Assembly: GCF_018417535.1 (NCBI RefSeq)
Contig: NZ_CP070978.1
Span: forward strand, 1,302,001 to 1,366,000
DNA: 64,000 nt
Direction: 5' to 3'
Origin: Burkholderia pyrrocinia
GTDB taxonomy: Bacteria; Pseudomonadota; Gammaproteobacteria; Burkholderiales; Burkholderiaceae
A model generated the notes under the pieces. The model made no database searches. It was not told the DNA's origin and saw nothing but the letters and a program-made list of their open reading frames with translations. Made by a program: the position numbers and the translations under genes. This document shows positions 44,573 through 53,636 of this stretch, one piece after another (within the stretch, counting starts at the first letter, position 1; each line of letters begins with the position of its first letter).

Positions 44573-45706
44573 TCACCGCTCCGCTTGCGCCGGCAGACGA
44601 AGCGCGACCATGAAGCCGCGCGCCGTATTGCGCATCAAAATCCGGCCGCGATGCCGCGCCGCCGTCGCGCGGACGAACGCGAGCCCGAGGCCGAAGCCGC
44701 TGCGCGCCGCGCCATGCGCGGATTCGAGCTGCACGAACGACTCGGTCGCGGCCGTACGCTGCTCCGGTGCGATGCCGGCGCCGGTATCCTCGACGCCGAT
44801 CAGCCAGGCATCGTCCTCGCCGCTCAGCGTGCAGTGCACGTCGGTCCCGGCCGGGCCGTACTTCAGCCCGTTGTCGATCAGGTTCGCGACCGCGCGCGTG
44901 AGCATCATGCGGTCGCCCATCGTCACGCACTCGGTGTCGGGCACGTGCGCGACGACCCGGCTGCCGCACCCGGCCGCCTTCTCCCACAGCTGGTCGACGG
45001 CATCGAGCACGATCTCGTTGAGACACACGACCTCGTGCGCGCGCCGCTCGGACTGCGCGCGGGTCAGGTGGATGAAGCCGTCGGCGAGCGCGAGCGCGCG
45101 CCGCGCATGGCCGGCGATACGCTCCATGATCGCCGGCATGTCGCCGTGTTCGGTCCGGTAGACGTCGAGCAGCGCGAGGATCGACGTCTGCGGCGAACGC
45201 ATGTCGTGCGACAGGAAATCGAGCGCCTCGTCGCGCTGCCGCGACATCAGGTACGAATTCGAGTGATAGCGGATGCGCGCGGTCAGCTCCATCGCGTCGG
45301 GGAGCTTCACGAGATAGTCGTTCGCGCCGGCGATGAACGCCTCGCGCTTGACGATCGGCTCCTCCTTCGCGGACAGCACGATGATCGGCACGCGTGCGGT
45401 GCCGGCGTCCGCGCGCCACGCGCGAACGAGATCGAGGCCGTCGATGTCCGGCATCACGAGATCCTGCAGGATGACCGTCGGCTTCACGTCGCGCGCGACA
45501 GCCATCGCACGGTGTGCGTCGGTGCACACATGCAGGTCGATGTCGTGTTCGCTGCGCAACGCGCGGCGGATCACCTCGCCGACGAACGGTTGATCGTCGA
45601 CGAGGAGGACCGAAAGCCCTGATTCAAGACAATCCGGGGCATTATCACTGCTCGATTCTTTCATAAATACAGTTTCAAACGCCGAATCTCCAATCGATTC
45701 TTTCAT
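44573..45706 (-). CDS. wspHRR: Receiver-histidine kinase hybrid linked to the wsp cluster
   Basis: 377 residues. An N-terminal receiver (Asp82 in ILQDLVMPD) is followed directly by a histidine kinase domain: His167 in DFLSHDMRSP, then NLIDNGLKYGPAG, DTGAGI and GFGLGLAFV. There is no membrane segment. This matches the hybrid kinase described next to wsp genes in B. cenocepacia (wspHRR), which takes the place of a GGDEF output protein. The symbol rests on gene order and domain content. The start could also be ATG 45664; the two starts lie in a duplicated MKES motif and neither has a ribosome site. Confidence 0.82.
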   Translation of the reverse strand: MKESIGDSAFETVFMKESSSDNAPDCLESGLSVLLVDDQPFVGEVIRRALRSEHDIDLHVCTDAHRAMAVARDVKPTVILQDLVMPDIDGLDLVRAWRADAGTARVPIIVLSAKEEPIVKREAFIAGANDYLVKLPDAMELTARIRYHSNSYLMSRQRDEALDFLSHDMRSPQTSILALLDVYRTEHGDMPAIMERIAGHARRALALADGFIHLTRAQSERRAHEVVCLNEIVLDAVDQLWEKAAGCGSRVVAHVPDTECVTMGDRMMLTRAVANLIDNGLKYGPAGTDVHCTLSGEDDAWLIGVEDTGAGIAPEQRTAATESFVQLESAHGAARSGFGLGLAFVRATAARHRGRILMRNTARGFMVALRLPAQAER

Positions 45707-46093
45707 AGGAGTTGTTTATCCGACTTGGACGCTATCTTTTATTGGCAGTTGATAAACCCGCCTGATTCCGCCGATTTGGCCTGTCGGCACTGCCTTGCGG
45801 GGCTCCGCGCGCCGAGTTTTCCCCGTCGACGGCCGCATTACCTCCGCATTCTTTCTCTCAATAAACATAACCGGCTGATTCTAAATGAAATTAGAACACA
45901 GCATCTATCTCCTTCCGGTTTAGTTTTGCCAAATATGCAGAAAGAGCCGGAATCAGATAAATCTGATCATTTCCGGATTCGAAAGACGATAACGTTTGCG
46001 CGATCGGCGTAGCGAGGTTTGCATGCGCTGCAAGGCTCGGTCGCGAGCCGTATCGGGGCCTGATGCAAATGCACCGAATCGGCCGGAGGAAGG
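45707..46093. promoter_or_regulatory. AT-rich upstream region of the wsp operon with two dyads
   Basis: No supported gene. Two dyads stand out: TTCTAA-N6-TTAGAA (45879-45896) and ATCAGAT-AA-ATCTGAT (45952-45967). They lie 170-260 bp upstream of the kinase gene in sequence that is much AT-richer than the flanks. They are candidate operators. A plus-strand frame at 45725-46012 lacks a ribosome site and resembles nothing known. Confidence 0.45.
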
Positions 46094-46133
46094 AAAAAAA
46101 AACGGCGCGCCGGGCGAGGATCGGCCCACGCGC
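46094..46133 (-). terminator. Rho-independent terminator after the Na+/H+ antiporter
   Basis: On the minus strand a GC stem (GCGCG-T-GGGC with GCCC-GG-CGCGC, 46133-46105) runs into nine U residues (46102-46094). A second GGGCCGGC/GCCGGCCC hairpin lies just before it (46137-46157). Confidence 0.85.
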
Positions 46134-46179
46134 ATCGGGCCGGCAGGACGCCGGCCCGCGTAATGGCGGGTGCGGCCGC

Positions 46180-47763
46180 CTACCCGCGCCCGTGATGCGC
46201 GGATACTTCCTGCAGGTCGAGATCGCGTTCGAGCATGTGCAGCATCTCGTCGTGGATGCGGCCCGAACGATGCAGACGCAACAGTTCCGCGCGCCCGGCC
46301 TTGATCGCGGCCAGCACCACGTCGTAGTGCGCGGTGCGCACTTCCGCCGGATACGCGGGCTCGTTCTTCGCCCGCTCGGTCATTTCCGCGCGATACGTGT
46401 ATTGCTCGAGCAGGCGTGGATGGATCACCACGCCATGCTCGTCGCGCACGAGCGACTGGATCGCCGCGAGCTGCGCGGCCTCGACGTACGCCCACGTCTG
46501 CGGTTCGGTCAGATGGTGCGCGGCGCGCTCTTCGCGTTGCGGCAAACGCAGCAGCCGGATCAGCGGCCCGATCGTCGTGCCCTGCAGCAGCACGGTGACG
46601 AGGATGACCGCGAACGACGCGACCAGGATCACGTCACGGCCGGGCATCGCCTCGGGCAGCGACAGCGCGATCGCGAGCGTGACGACGCCGCGCATCCCGG
46701 CCCAGCTCATGATCGTCGCGGCCTTCCAGTCGGGCGCGTCGCCGCGCCGCGCGATCCCGCGCACCGGCCACTTCAGCGCCTCGACCGCGTAGATCCACAC
46801 GAAGCGCGACACGATCACCGCCGCCAGCACCGCAAGCACCGGCGGCACCATCGTGCCGAGCACCTGCTCGAAGCCGCCGAGCCGGTGCATCGCGCCGCGC
46901 AGCGACAGCCCGATCAGCACGAACACCAGCGCTTCGAGCAGGAACACGATGACCTGCCAGAACGCGGTGCCGCGCGTGCGCACGGCCGCCGAGAACACCT
47001 CGTGCTGATGCCAGCCGATGATCATGCCGGCCGTGACGGTCGCGATCACGCCCGACACCTCGACCATTTCGCCCGCGATGTACGCGATCCAGCCGGCGAT
47101 CGCCGCGACGGTGACCACGAGATAGTCGTCGTCGAGCAGCTTCAGGAACCACACGACGAGCTTGCCGACCACGAAGCCGACCACCACGCCGCCGAGCCCG
47201 AGCTCCGCGAAGCGCACGACCGCATGTTCGAGGCTGAACGCACCGGTGAGCGCGGCGGCGACCGCGAAGCGGAACAGCACGAGGCCGGCCGCGTCGTTCA
47301 GCAGGCTCTCGCCTTCGAGCAGCACCATCAGCCGGCGCGGCAGCGCGACGCGTTCGAGCACCGCTTTCGCGGCAACCGCGTCGGGCGGCGACACGATCGC
47401 GCCGAGCGCGAAGCACGCGGCCCACGGCAGCGCCGGCACGACCCAATGCACCGCGAAGCCGACCGCGAACGTCGTGAACACGACCGCGCCGATCGCGAGC
47501 AGCAGGATGCCGCCGACGTTGCGCTTGAACTCCTCCCACACGGAGAAGTACGCGCCGTCCATCAGCAGCGGCGGCAGGAATACCAGCAGCACCAGTTCGG
47601 GATCGAGGTTGATCGGCGGCAGGCCGGGGATGAACGCGATGCCGATGCCGCCGATCAGCAGCGCGGCCGCGGGCGGCAGCCGCAGCCGCTTGGCGATGCA
47701 TTCGAGCGCGACGATCGCCAGGAATGACAACAAAACCAGCTTGAATGCCGAGACGGGAGACAT
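46180..47763 (-). CDS. CPA1-family Na+/H+ antiporter
   Basis: 527 residues from the ATG at 47763, with GAGGT upstream. Twelve or so membrane segments are predicted. The CPA1 ion-binding motif is present as FALGAIVSPPDAVAAKAV, followed by EGESLLNDAAGLVLF and SWAGMRGVVTLAIALSLP. A cytoplasmic C-terminal tail of about 100 charged residues (EPQTWAYVEAAQLAAIQSL) follows. This is typical of NhaP/YjcE-type exchangers that expel Na+ or K+ for H+. It is monocistronic with a strong terminator. Confidence 0.92.
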   Translation of the reverse strand: MSPVSAFKLVLLSFLAIVALECIAKRLRLPPAAALLIGGIGIAFIPGLPPINLDPELVLLVFLPPLLMDGAYFSVWEEFKRNVGGILLLAIGAVVFTTFAVGFAVHWVVPALPWAACFALGAIVSPPDAVAAKAVLERVALPRRLMVLLEGESLLNDAAGLVLFRFAVAAALTGAFSLEHAVVRFAELGLGGVVVGFVVGKLVVWFLKLLDDDYLVVTVAAIAGWIAYIAGEMVEVSGVIATVTAGMIIGWHQHEVFSAAVRTRGTAFWQVIVFLLEALVFVLIGLSLRGAMHRLGGFEQVLGTMVPPVLAVLAAVIVSRFVWIYAVEALKWPVRGIARRGDAPDWKAATIMSWAGMRGVVTLAIALSLPEAMPGRDVILVASFAVILVTVLLQGTTIGPLIRLLRLPQREERAAHHLTEPQTWAYVEAAQLAAIQSLVRDEHGVVIHPRLLEQYTYRAEMTERAKNEPAYPAEVRTAHYDVVLAAIKAGRAELLRLHRSGRIHDEMLHMLERDLDLQEVSAHHGRG

Positions 47764-47921
47764 GAATCGACCTCGTGAAGAATGAATTCGCACGTTCCGG
47801 CGTCGTACCCCGGTCGGCAGTTTGGCGCGATTACATCACGATGCGAGGCCCGCAGTCGAGCGCGTTCGCGGCCCGCCGCGCGGTGCTGGCCCGATGTCGG
47901 CCCGGTGCGCGCGCCGCCATG

Positions 47922-47963
47922 AAAAACGGCACGCGGGCCGGCACGATCGCCCGCCCGCGTGCC
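47922..47963 (-). terminator. Rho-independent terminator after the aldehyde dehydrogenase
   Basis: GGCACGCGGGC (47928-47938) pairs with GCCCGCGTGCC (47953-47963). On the minus strand the stem is followed by GTTTTTC. It ends the dehydrogenase/TPP-enzyme operon. Confidence 0.85.
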
Positions 47964-47992
47964 GTCGCGGCACCGCGCTGCCCGCCTGCGCG

Positions 47993-49426
47993 TTACCGGC
48001 GCCGCACGACCATCAGCCGCGGTTCGGTCATGTCCTCGATCGCGTAGCGGATCCCTTCGCGGCCGAGGCCCGAATCCTTCACGCCACCGTACGGCATGTT
48101 GTCGACGCGGAACGACGGCACGTCGTTGATCACGACGCCACCAACCTCCAGCTCGTCCCACGCGCGCTGCGCATGCGTGAGCGAATCGGTGAACACGCCG
48201 GCCTGCAGCCCGAAGTCGCTGTCGTTCACGCGCGCGAGCGCGTCGTCGAACCGGTCGAACTTCTCGAGGATCGCGACGGGGCCGAACGCCTCCTTCCGGT
48301 ACAGGTCCTGCTCATGCCCGACGTTTTCCAGCAGCGTCGCCTCGAACATCGCGCCGTCGACCTTGCCGCCCGCGACGATCTTCGCGCCCGCCGCGACGGC
48401 CGCGTCCATCCAGCCCGACAGCCGGCGCGATTCGGATTCGGAGATCATCGGGCCGACGAACGTCGACGGATCCTTCGGATCGCCCATCTTCAGCGAACGC
48501 GTCTTCGCGATCAGCTTCTCGCGCAGCGCATCGTACAGATCGGCATGCACGAGGATCCGCTGCACGCCGATACAGCTCTGGCCCGACTGGTAGTACGCGC
48601 CGAACGCGAGGCGCTCGACCACGTAGTCGAGCCGCTCGCGCTGGTCCGCATCGACGATCGCGGCCGCGTTGCCGCCGAGTTCCAGCACGACTTTCTTCTT
48701 GCCGGCCTTCTCCTTCAGCGCCCAGCCCACCGCCGGCGAGCCCGTGAACGACAGCAGCTTGAAGCGCTCGTCGGTCGTGAACAGATCGGCGCCGTCGCGA
48801 TGCGCGGGCAGCACCGAGAACGCGCCCTTCGGCAGGTCGGTTTCCGCGAGCACCTCGCCAATGATCAGTGCGCCGATCGGCGTGCGGCTCGCGGGCTTCA
48901 GCACGAACGGACAGCCGGCCGCGAGCGCCGGGGCAACCTTGTGCGCGGCGAGGTTCAGCGGGAAGTTGAACGGCGAGATGAACGAGCACGGGCCGACCGG
49001 TACGCGCTTCGTGTAGCCCGTATAGCCCTGCGCACGCGCGGAGATCTCGAGGTTGATGATCTCGCCGTCGATGCGCACCGATTCCTCGGATGCGACACGG
49101 AACGTGTCGATCAGCCGCGTCACCTCGCCCTTCGAATCGTTGATCGGCTTGCCGGCCTCGATGCACAGCGCCTCGGCCAGCTCGTCGAAGCGCTCGCGAA
49201 AGCGCGCGACGCAATGGTCGAGCACGGCCTGCCGCTTGTAGGCCGGCAGCTCGCGCATCGGCTTCGCGGCGTCGACCGCCGCGCCGATCGCCGCATCGAT
49301 CGCCTTCGCGTCGGCCAGCGCGACGCGCGTCGCGACCTTGCCGCTGAACTTGTCCGTCACTTCCAGATCGGTGTTCGCGTAAACGGCCTCGTTGGCGAGG
49401 TAGTACGGATAGGTTTCCTTCAACAT
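47993..49426 (-). CDS. NAD(P)-dependent aldehyde dehydrogenase
   Basis: 477 residues from the ATG at 49426, preceded by GGAAGGAG. All family motifs are present: SPFNFPLNLAAHK, KPASRTP, FTGSPAVGW, catalytic Glu in ELGGNAA, catalytic Cys in SGQSCIGVQR and KEAFGPV. It resembles the glyceraldehyde-3-phosphate/lactaldehyde dehydrogenase-like branch. It lies 29 bp after a TPP-dependent acetolactate-synthase-like gene, so a shared pathway is likely, perhaps oxidising an aldehyde formed by decarboxylation. The substrate cannot be read from sequence. Confidence 0.9.
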   Translation of the reverse strand: MLKETYPYYLANEAVYANTDLEVTDKFSGKVATRVALADAKAIDAAIGAAVDAAKPMRELPAYKRQAVLDHCVARFRERFDELAEALCIEAGKPINDSKGEVTRLIDTFRVASEESVRIDGEIINLEISARAQGYTGYTKRVPVGPCSFISPFNFPLNLAAHKVAPALAAGCPFVLKPASRTPIGALIIGEVLAETDLPKGAFSVLPAHRDGADLFTTDERFKLLSFTGSPAVGWALKEKAGKKKVVLELGGNAAAIVDADQRERLDYVVERLAFGAYYQSGQSCIGVQRILVHADLYDALREKLIAKTRSLKMGDPKDPSTFVGPMISESESRRLSGWMDAAVAAGAKIVAGGKVDGAMFEATLLENVGHEQDLYRKEAFGPVAILEKFDRFDDALARVNDSDFGLQAGVFTDSLTHAQRAWDELEVGGVVINDVPSFRVDNMPYGGVKDSGLGREGIRYAIEDMTEPRLMVVRRR

Positions 49427-49455
49427 GGAACGACTCCTTCCTGTGAACGGGGAAT

Positions 49456-51096
49456 TCAGAGTTGCGCCGACAGGCGCTTGATCTCGCGGTTCAGCACGCG
49501 CTCGTTGTCCGAGTAGTCGATCGGCACGTCGATCACGTGCACGCCCGGCGACGAGAAGCACTCGCGCAGCAGCGGCTCGAGATCGTCGGCCGATTCGACG
49601 CGATGCCCGTGCGCGCCGTAACTTTGCGCATACGACACGAAATCGGGGTTCTGCAGCGTCATCGCGAAATCGGGGAAATTCATGTTCTCCTGCTTCCAGC
49701 GGATCATCCCGAATGCGTCGTCGCGCAGGATCATCACGACGATATCGAGCTTCAGCCGCACGGCCGTTTCGAGCTCCTGCGAATTCATCATGAAGCCGCC
49801 GTCGCCGCACACGGCGATCACCTTGCGCTGCGGATGCACGATCTTCGTCGCGATCGCCGACGGCAGGCCCGCGCCCATCGATGCGAGCGCGTTGTCGAGC
49901 AACAGCGAGTTCGGCTCGTGCGCGCGCCAGTAGCGCGCGAACCAGATCTTGTACATCCCGTTGTCGAGACAGACGATCCCGTCGGCCGGCAACGCGTTGT
50001 ACAGGTCGTTCACGATCCGCACCGGGTACATCGGGAAGCGCGGGTCGTGCTGGCCCTTCTGCAGGTGCGCGTCGAAATGCTCCTTGATCATCGCGAAGCG
50101 CGCGAAATCCCAGTGCGGCTGCGGCGTGAGCGCCTCCTTCATCTGCCACACCGCGTTCGCGATGTCGCCGACCACCTCGATCTGCGGGAAATAGACGGGA
50201 TCGACCTGCGCGCCGAGGAAGTTCACGTGGATGACCGTCTTGTCGTCCGCGTGCATGAAGAACGGCGGCTTCTCGATCACGTCGTGGCCGACGTTGATGA
50301 TGCAGTCCGCATGCTCGATCGCGCGGTGCACGAAGTCGCCGTCGGACAGCGTCGCGTTGCCGAGCCACAGCGGATGCGTTTCGTCGATCACGCCCTTGCC
50401 CATCTGCGTCGTGAAGAACGGGATGCCTGTCTTGTCGACGAATTCGAGCAGCATCTTGCAGCTCGTCTTGCGGTTGCCGCCCGCGCCGATCATCAGCAGC
50501 GGATGGCGCGCGGCCTGGATCGCGTCGACCGCGTGCGCGACCGCTTTCTCCTCGGCCACGGGCCGCCGGCTGTAGCTCGCGGGAATCGGCTTGCCGTCCC
50601 CTTCCTCGTGCGCGATGTCCTCCGGCAGTTCGAGGTGGGTCGCGCCGGGCCGCTCTTCCTCCGCGCGCCGGAACGCCTCGCGCACGGCCGACGGGATGTG
50701 GCCGATCGACACGATCTGCCGCGTGAGCTTCGTGAGCGGCTGCATCATGTCGACCACGTCGACGATCTGGAAGTGGCCCTGCTTGCTGGACTTGATCGGC
50801 TTCTGCCCGGTGATCATCAGCATCGGCATCCCGCCGAGCTGCGCATACGCGGCGGCCGTCACGAAATTCGTCGCGCCCGGCCCGAGCGTCGCGAGACACA
50901 CGCCGGTGCGGCCGGTCAGGCGGCCGTAGGTGGCGGCCATGAACCCGGCCGCCTGCTCGTGCCGGGTCAGCACGAGCTTGATCCTGGATCGCCGCAGCGA
51001 TTCGAGCAGATCGAGGTTTTCCTCGCCGGGAATGCCGAACACGTACTCGACGCCTTCGGCTTCCAGCGCCTTCACGAACAGATCCGATGCTTTCAT
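49456..51096 (-). CDS. Acetolactate synthase large-subunit-like TPP enzyme
   Basis: 546 residues in the three-domain layout of TPP decarboxylases. The N-terminal part has GIPGEENLD and the catalytic Glu in TRHEQAAGFMAA. The central FAD/FAD-like domain follows. The C-terminal TPP site is CGDGGFMMNSQELETAVRLK followed by ILRDDAFGMI. The usual Asn-Asn or Asn-Asp after the TPP motif is Arg-Asp-Asp here, an unusual metal-ligand region. No ilvN-like regulatory subunit is adjacent, arguing against branched-chain synthesis. Pairing with an aldehyde dehydrogenase suggests a catabolic 2-oxo acid pathway. Confidence 0.88.
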   Translation of the reverse strand: MKASDLFVKALEAEGVEYVFGIPGEENLDLLESLRRSRIKLVLTRHEQAAGFMAATYGRLTGRTGVCLATLGPGATNFVTAAAYAQLGGMPMLMITGQKPIKSSKQGHFQIVDVVDMMQPLTKLTRQIVSIGHIPSAVREAFRRAEEERPGATHLELPEDIAHEEGDGKPIPASYSRRPVAEEKAVAHAVDAIQAARHPLLMIGAGGNRKTSCKMLLEFVDKTGIPFFTTQMGKGVIDETHPLWLGNATLSDGDFVHRAIEHADCIINVGHDVIEKPPFFMHADDKTVIHVNFLGAQVDPVYFPQIEVVGDIANAVWQMKEALTPQPHWDFARFAMIKEHFDAHLQKGQHDPRFPMYPVRIVNDLYNALPADGIVCLDNGMYKIWFARYWRAHEPNSLLLDNALASMGAGLPSAIATKIVHPQRKVIAVCGDGGFMMNSQELETAVRLKLDIVVMILRDDAFGMIRWKQENMNFPDFAMTLQNPDFVSYAQSYGAHGHRVESADDLEPLLRECFSSPGVHVIDVPIDYSDNERVLNREIKRLSAQL

Positions 51097-51478
51097 GGGG
51101 GACTCTCGGTTATGCCGCCTGCCCGGCCTACGGACACGCGGCGTACATGACGCGCGCCGGCCTACGGCACGCGGACGCTCTACCTACTGGACACAGACCA
51201 CGGCACTTCCCGCCGTGCGAGGTGCGATACACGACGCGCGGCGGCGCTTCCGGATACCGGGGAGCGAACGGACCCGCCCATGCGCGACGGGCGCGCACGG
51301 GCGGCAAAGACGTTTTTGATTGTAGACGGATTCGGGAAATTTCGACTTCGGCGGCCCGCTGTCGGCCGACGCCCGGCAGGGGTCGGCCGGAAGGCCAAAC
51401 CGGCCAGTAGCCGCGCTGACGACCCTATAGTCGGAACTGCGGAATCCACTCGAGCCGACCCTTTTTCATTCCCATTGA
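51097..51478. other. Intergenic region without a gene
   Basis: No credible coding frame. It should contain the promoter of the TPP enzyme/aldehyde dehydrogenase operon on the minus strand and, near its right end, that of higBA on the plus strand. The composition is GC-rich with short imperfect GGCCG repeats at about 51350-51410. Confidence 0.4.
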
Positions 51479-51501
51479 CGTATTACGGTTAACGTAATAC
51501 G
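51479..51501 (+). promoter_or_regulatory. Operator-like dyad upstream of higBA
   Basis: CGTATTAC (51479-51486) and GTAATACG (51494-51501) form an eight-base dyad with a seven-base spacer that itself contains GTTAAC. It lies 10 bp before the higB start and follows a TTGACG box (51475-51480). Toxin-antitoxin operons are typically repressed by the antitoxin at such a site. Confidence 0.7.
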
Positions 51502-51510
51502 CTGACCGAC

Positions 51511-51789
51511 ATGATCATTGCCTTCCGCTGCAAGGACACGCAGTCGCTGTTTGCCGGAGAATCGCCCCGGCGCTTTCGCGTGATCGAAACCGTTGCTACC
51601 CGGAAACTGCAAATGGTCGCCGCCGCGAAAGAACTGCGCGATTTGCGGGCGCCGCCCGGCAACCGGCTCGAAGCGTTACATGGCGATCGGGAAGGCCAGC
51701 ACGGCATCCGCATCAACGAGCAATGGCGGATCTGTTTCGAATGGAGCGACGATGGGCCTACCCAGGTCGAGATCGTCGACTATCACTGA
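51511..51789 (+). CDS. higB: HigB/RelE-family toxin
   Basis: 92 residues starting MIIAFRCKDTQSLFAGE. The HigB core is clear: RKLQMVAAAKELRDLRAPPGNRLEAL in shortened form AAKELRDLRAPPGN, then GIRINEQWRICFEW and VEIVDYH. These toxins cleave mRNA on the ribosome. The active-site Arg and His positions are retained. It is 12 bp upstream of the antitoxin gene, toxin first, as is usual for higBA. Confidence 0.92.
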   Translation: MIIAFRCKDTQSLFAGESPRRFRVIETVATRKLQMVAAAKELRDLRAPPGNRLEALHGDREGQHGIRINEQWRICFEWSDDGPTQVEIVDYH

Positions 51790-51801
51790 CTGGGGATTCG
51801 C

Positions 51802-52104
51802 ATGCTCAAGAATGGAATGCGCCCGATTCATCCGGGCGAGGTCATGCGGGAAGAGTTTCTCGTGCCGCTGGAAATGAGCGTCAACGCGCTGGCGCTCGCG
51901 TTGAACGTGCCGGCTACACGCTTGCACGAAATCGTCAAGGAACGGCGCGGCATCACGGCCGATACCGCTTACCGGCTCGCACGCTACTTCGACACGTCGC
52001 CGGAATTCTGGTTGAACCTGCAGGCCGCTTACGATCTCAAGACACTGCCGACGCGCAGCGAGATCGACCGCAAGGTCGAACCGCGCGAACGCACGCACGC
52101 GTAG
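51802..52104 (+). CDS. higA: HigA-family antitoxin (XRE helix-turn-helix)
   Basis: 100 residues with the HigA opening MRPIHPGEVMREEFLVPLEM. A helix-turn-helix follows (NALALALNVPATRLHEIVKE), then GITADTAYRLARYFDTSPEFWLNLQ in shortened form TADTAYRLARYF. It neutralises HigB and represses the operon, probably through the dyad upstream. A charged tail (RKVEPRERTHA) ends the protein. Confidence 0.93.
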   Translation: MLKNGMRPIHPGEVMREEFLVPLEMSVNALALALNVPATRLHEIVKERRGITADTAYRLARYFDTSPEFWLNLQAAYDLKTLPTRSEIDRKVEPRERTHA

Positions 52105-52137
52105 GCACCCAGGCCGCCGCTCGTCGGCGTGGCCGCG

Positions 52138-53424
52138 TCAATGCAGCCACCCGGCCGCCCAGCGCGGCACCAGCGACACCAGATACAACCCGAGCCCGAT
52201 CAGCCCGCCGACCAGCGTGCCGTTGATGCGGATGTACTGCAGATCCTTGCCGATGTTCAGCTCGATCTGCCGCGACATCTCGCGCGCGTCCCAGTTGCGC
52301 ACCGTGTCGCGGATGTGACGCATCAGGAAATCGGCGAAATCCGGCGCCATCTCGTGCACGGCCTTCTCGACGTGCTCGTTCAGCGACGCGCGCAGCGCCG
52401 GGCTCTCGGCAAGCCGCGCGCCGAGCCAGCCGCCGAGCGTCGCGGCCTGCCGGTGCAGCGCCGAATCGGGGCGCGCGAGATCGGCCTTCAGCCACGCGCG
52501 CAACTGGTCCCACAAGTCGCGCACATACTCGTTGAACGCATCGCCGTCGCGAATGTAGCGCTTGATCTCCTCGCCCTTTTCGATGAACGCGGGATCGTGC
52601 TTCAGCCGCTCGGTCAGCCGCACGACCGTCCGGTCGAAGCGCTGCCGCAGCTCGTGCTCGGGATCCGCCGCCACGCCTTCGAGCACGCGGCTCACCGCAC
52701 TCGCGAGCATCCGCGCGCCGTTCTCGCCGAACCACTGCGTCGGCATGATCTTCTCGACCTTCGGGTACTGCGTCTTCAGCCATTCGACGATGAAGCCCGC
52801 GATCACCTCGCGGTTCTCTTCCTTGTCGAGCACGTCGACCACCTGTTCGATCGCGTCGTCGAGCAGCGCCTGGTGGCGGCCATCCTTCGTCAGCGTGTCG
52901 AGGATCGCGCCGGCCGATTGCGACAGGTCGACCCGGTCGATCACCGCGCGAAACGCGTCGTGGACGAACGACTGGATCCGCGCATCGTCGGTCATGTCGA
53001 GCGCGAAGCTCATCAGCTTCGTCACATAGCCGCCCAGCGCGTCGGTGTTCGCCGGCTCGCCGAGCCATGCGCCGAGTTTCTGCGCGGGATCGTGCTGACG
53101 AATCTGCTCCGCGAGCGCGTCGGGGCCGAGGAACTTCTCGCGCACGAACACCGCGAGGTTGTCGGCGATCTTGTCCTTGTTCTTCGGGATGATCTCGGTG
53201 TGGCGCGACACGAACGGGATCGGCACGCGGCGGAACAGCGCGACGACCGCGAACCAGTCGGCAAGCGCACCGACCATCGCAGCCTCGGCCACGGCCTTGA
53301 CGCCGTCGACCCACGGGCCGCGCGGCAGCAGGATCGTCGTGACGAACACCGCGACCGCGGCCAGCAGCAGCCACAGCGCGCGGCGCTTGCTTCGTTTCAG
53401 TTCGAGGGCTTTGTCGGGCGTCAT
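52138..53424 (-). CDS. DUF445-family membrane protein
   Basis: 428 residues from the ATG at 53424; a TTG at 53481 is possible. An N-terminal membrane segment (WLLLAAVAVFVTTILLP) is followed by GALADWFAVVALFRRVPIP, which is the DUF445/YjiN signature. A long helical region lies in the middle, and a C-terminal membrane segment (LVGGLIGLGLYLVSLVP) ends the chain. Function is unknown in the family. It is convergent with higBA and monocistronic. Confidence 0.88.
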   Translation of the reverse strand: MTPDKALELKRSKRRALWLLLAAVAVFVTTILLPRGPWVDGVKAVAEAAMVGALADWFAVVALFRRVPIPFVSRHTEIIPKNKDKIADNLAVFVREKFLGPDALAEQIRQHDPAQKLGAWLGEPANTDALGGYVTKLMSFALDMTDDARIQSFVHDAFRAVIDRVDLSQSAGAILDTLTKDGRHQALLDDAIEQVVDVLDKEENREVIAGFIVEWLKTQYPKVEKIMPTQWFGENGARMLASAVSRVLEGVAADPEHELRQRFDRTVVRLTERLKHDPAFIEKGEEIKRYIRDGDAFNEYVRDLWDQLRAWLKADLARPDSALHRQAATLGGWLGARLAESPALRASLNEHVEKAVHEMAPDFADFLMRHIRDTVRNWDAREMSRQIELNIGKDLQYIRINGTLVGGLIGLGLYLVSLVPRWAAGWLH

Positions 53425-53636
53425 GGAGGACGGGTGGATCGGAGATGTCGCTAATATCCCCGATTTCGCGTCAACCGACAAACGCGCGGCATGATGCTCG
53501 ACGGGCCCGCGCGACCGCCGCCGCGCATCACGTCACCCGCCACGTCGCGCAACCGACCGGCAAGCGCGCGGCCGGCGACGTCATCGCCGACGCAATCCGT
53601 CCGCCGCGCCGGCCATACTCGCCGCGCCTCCCGCCG

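Noticed and set aside
45725..46012. Plus-strand ORF of 95 codons upstream of the wsp operon
   Set aside because: No ribosome site, no recognisable domain, and it lies in AT-rich regulatory sequence.
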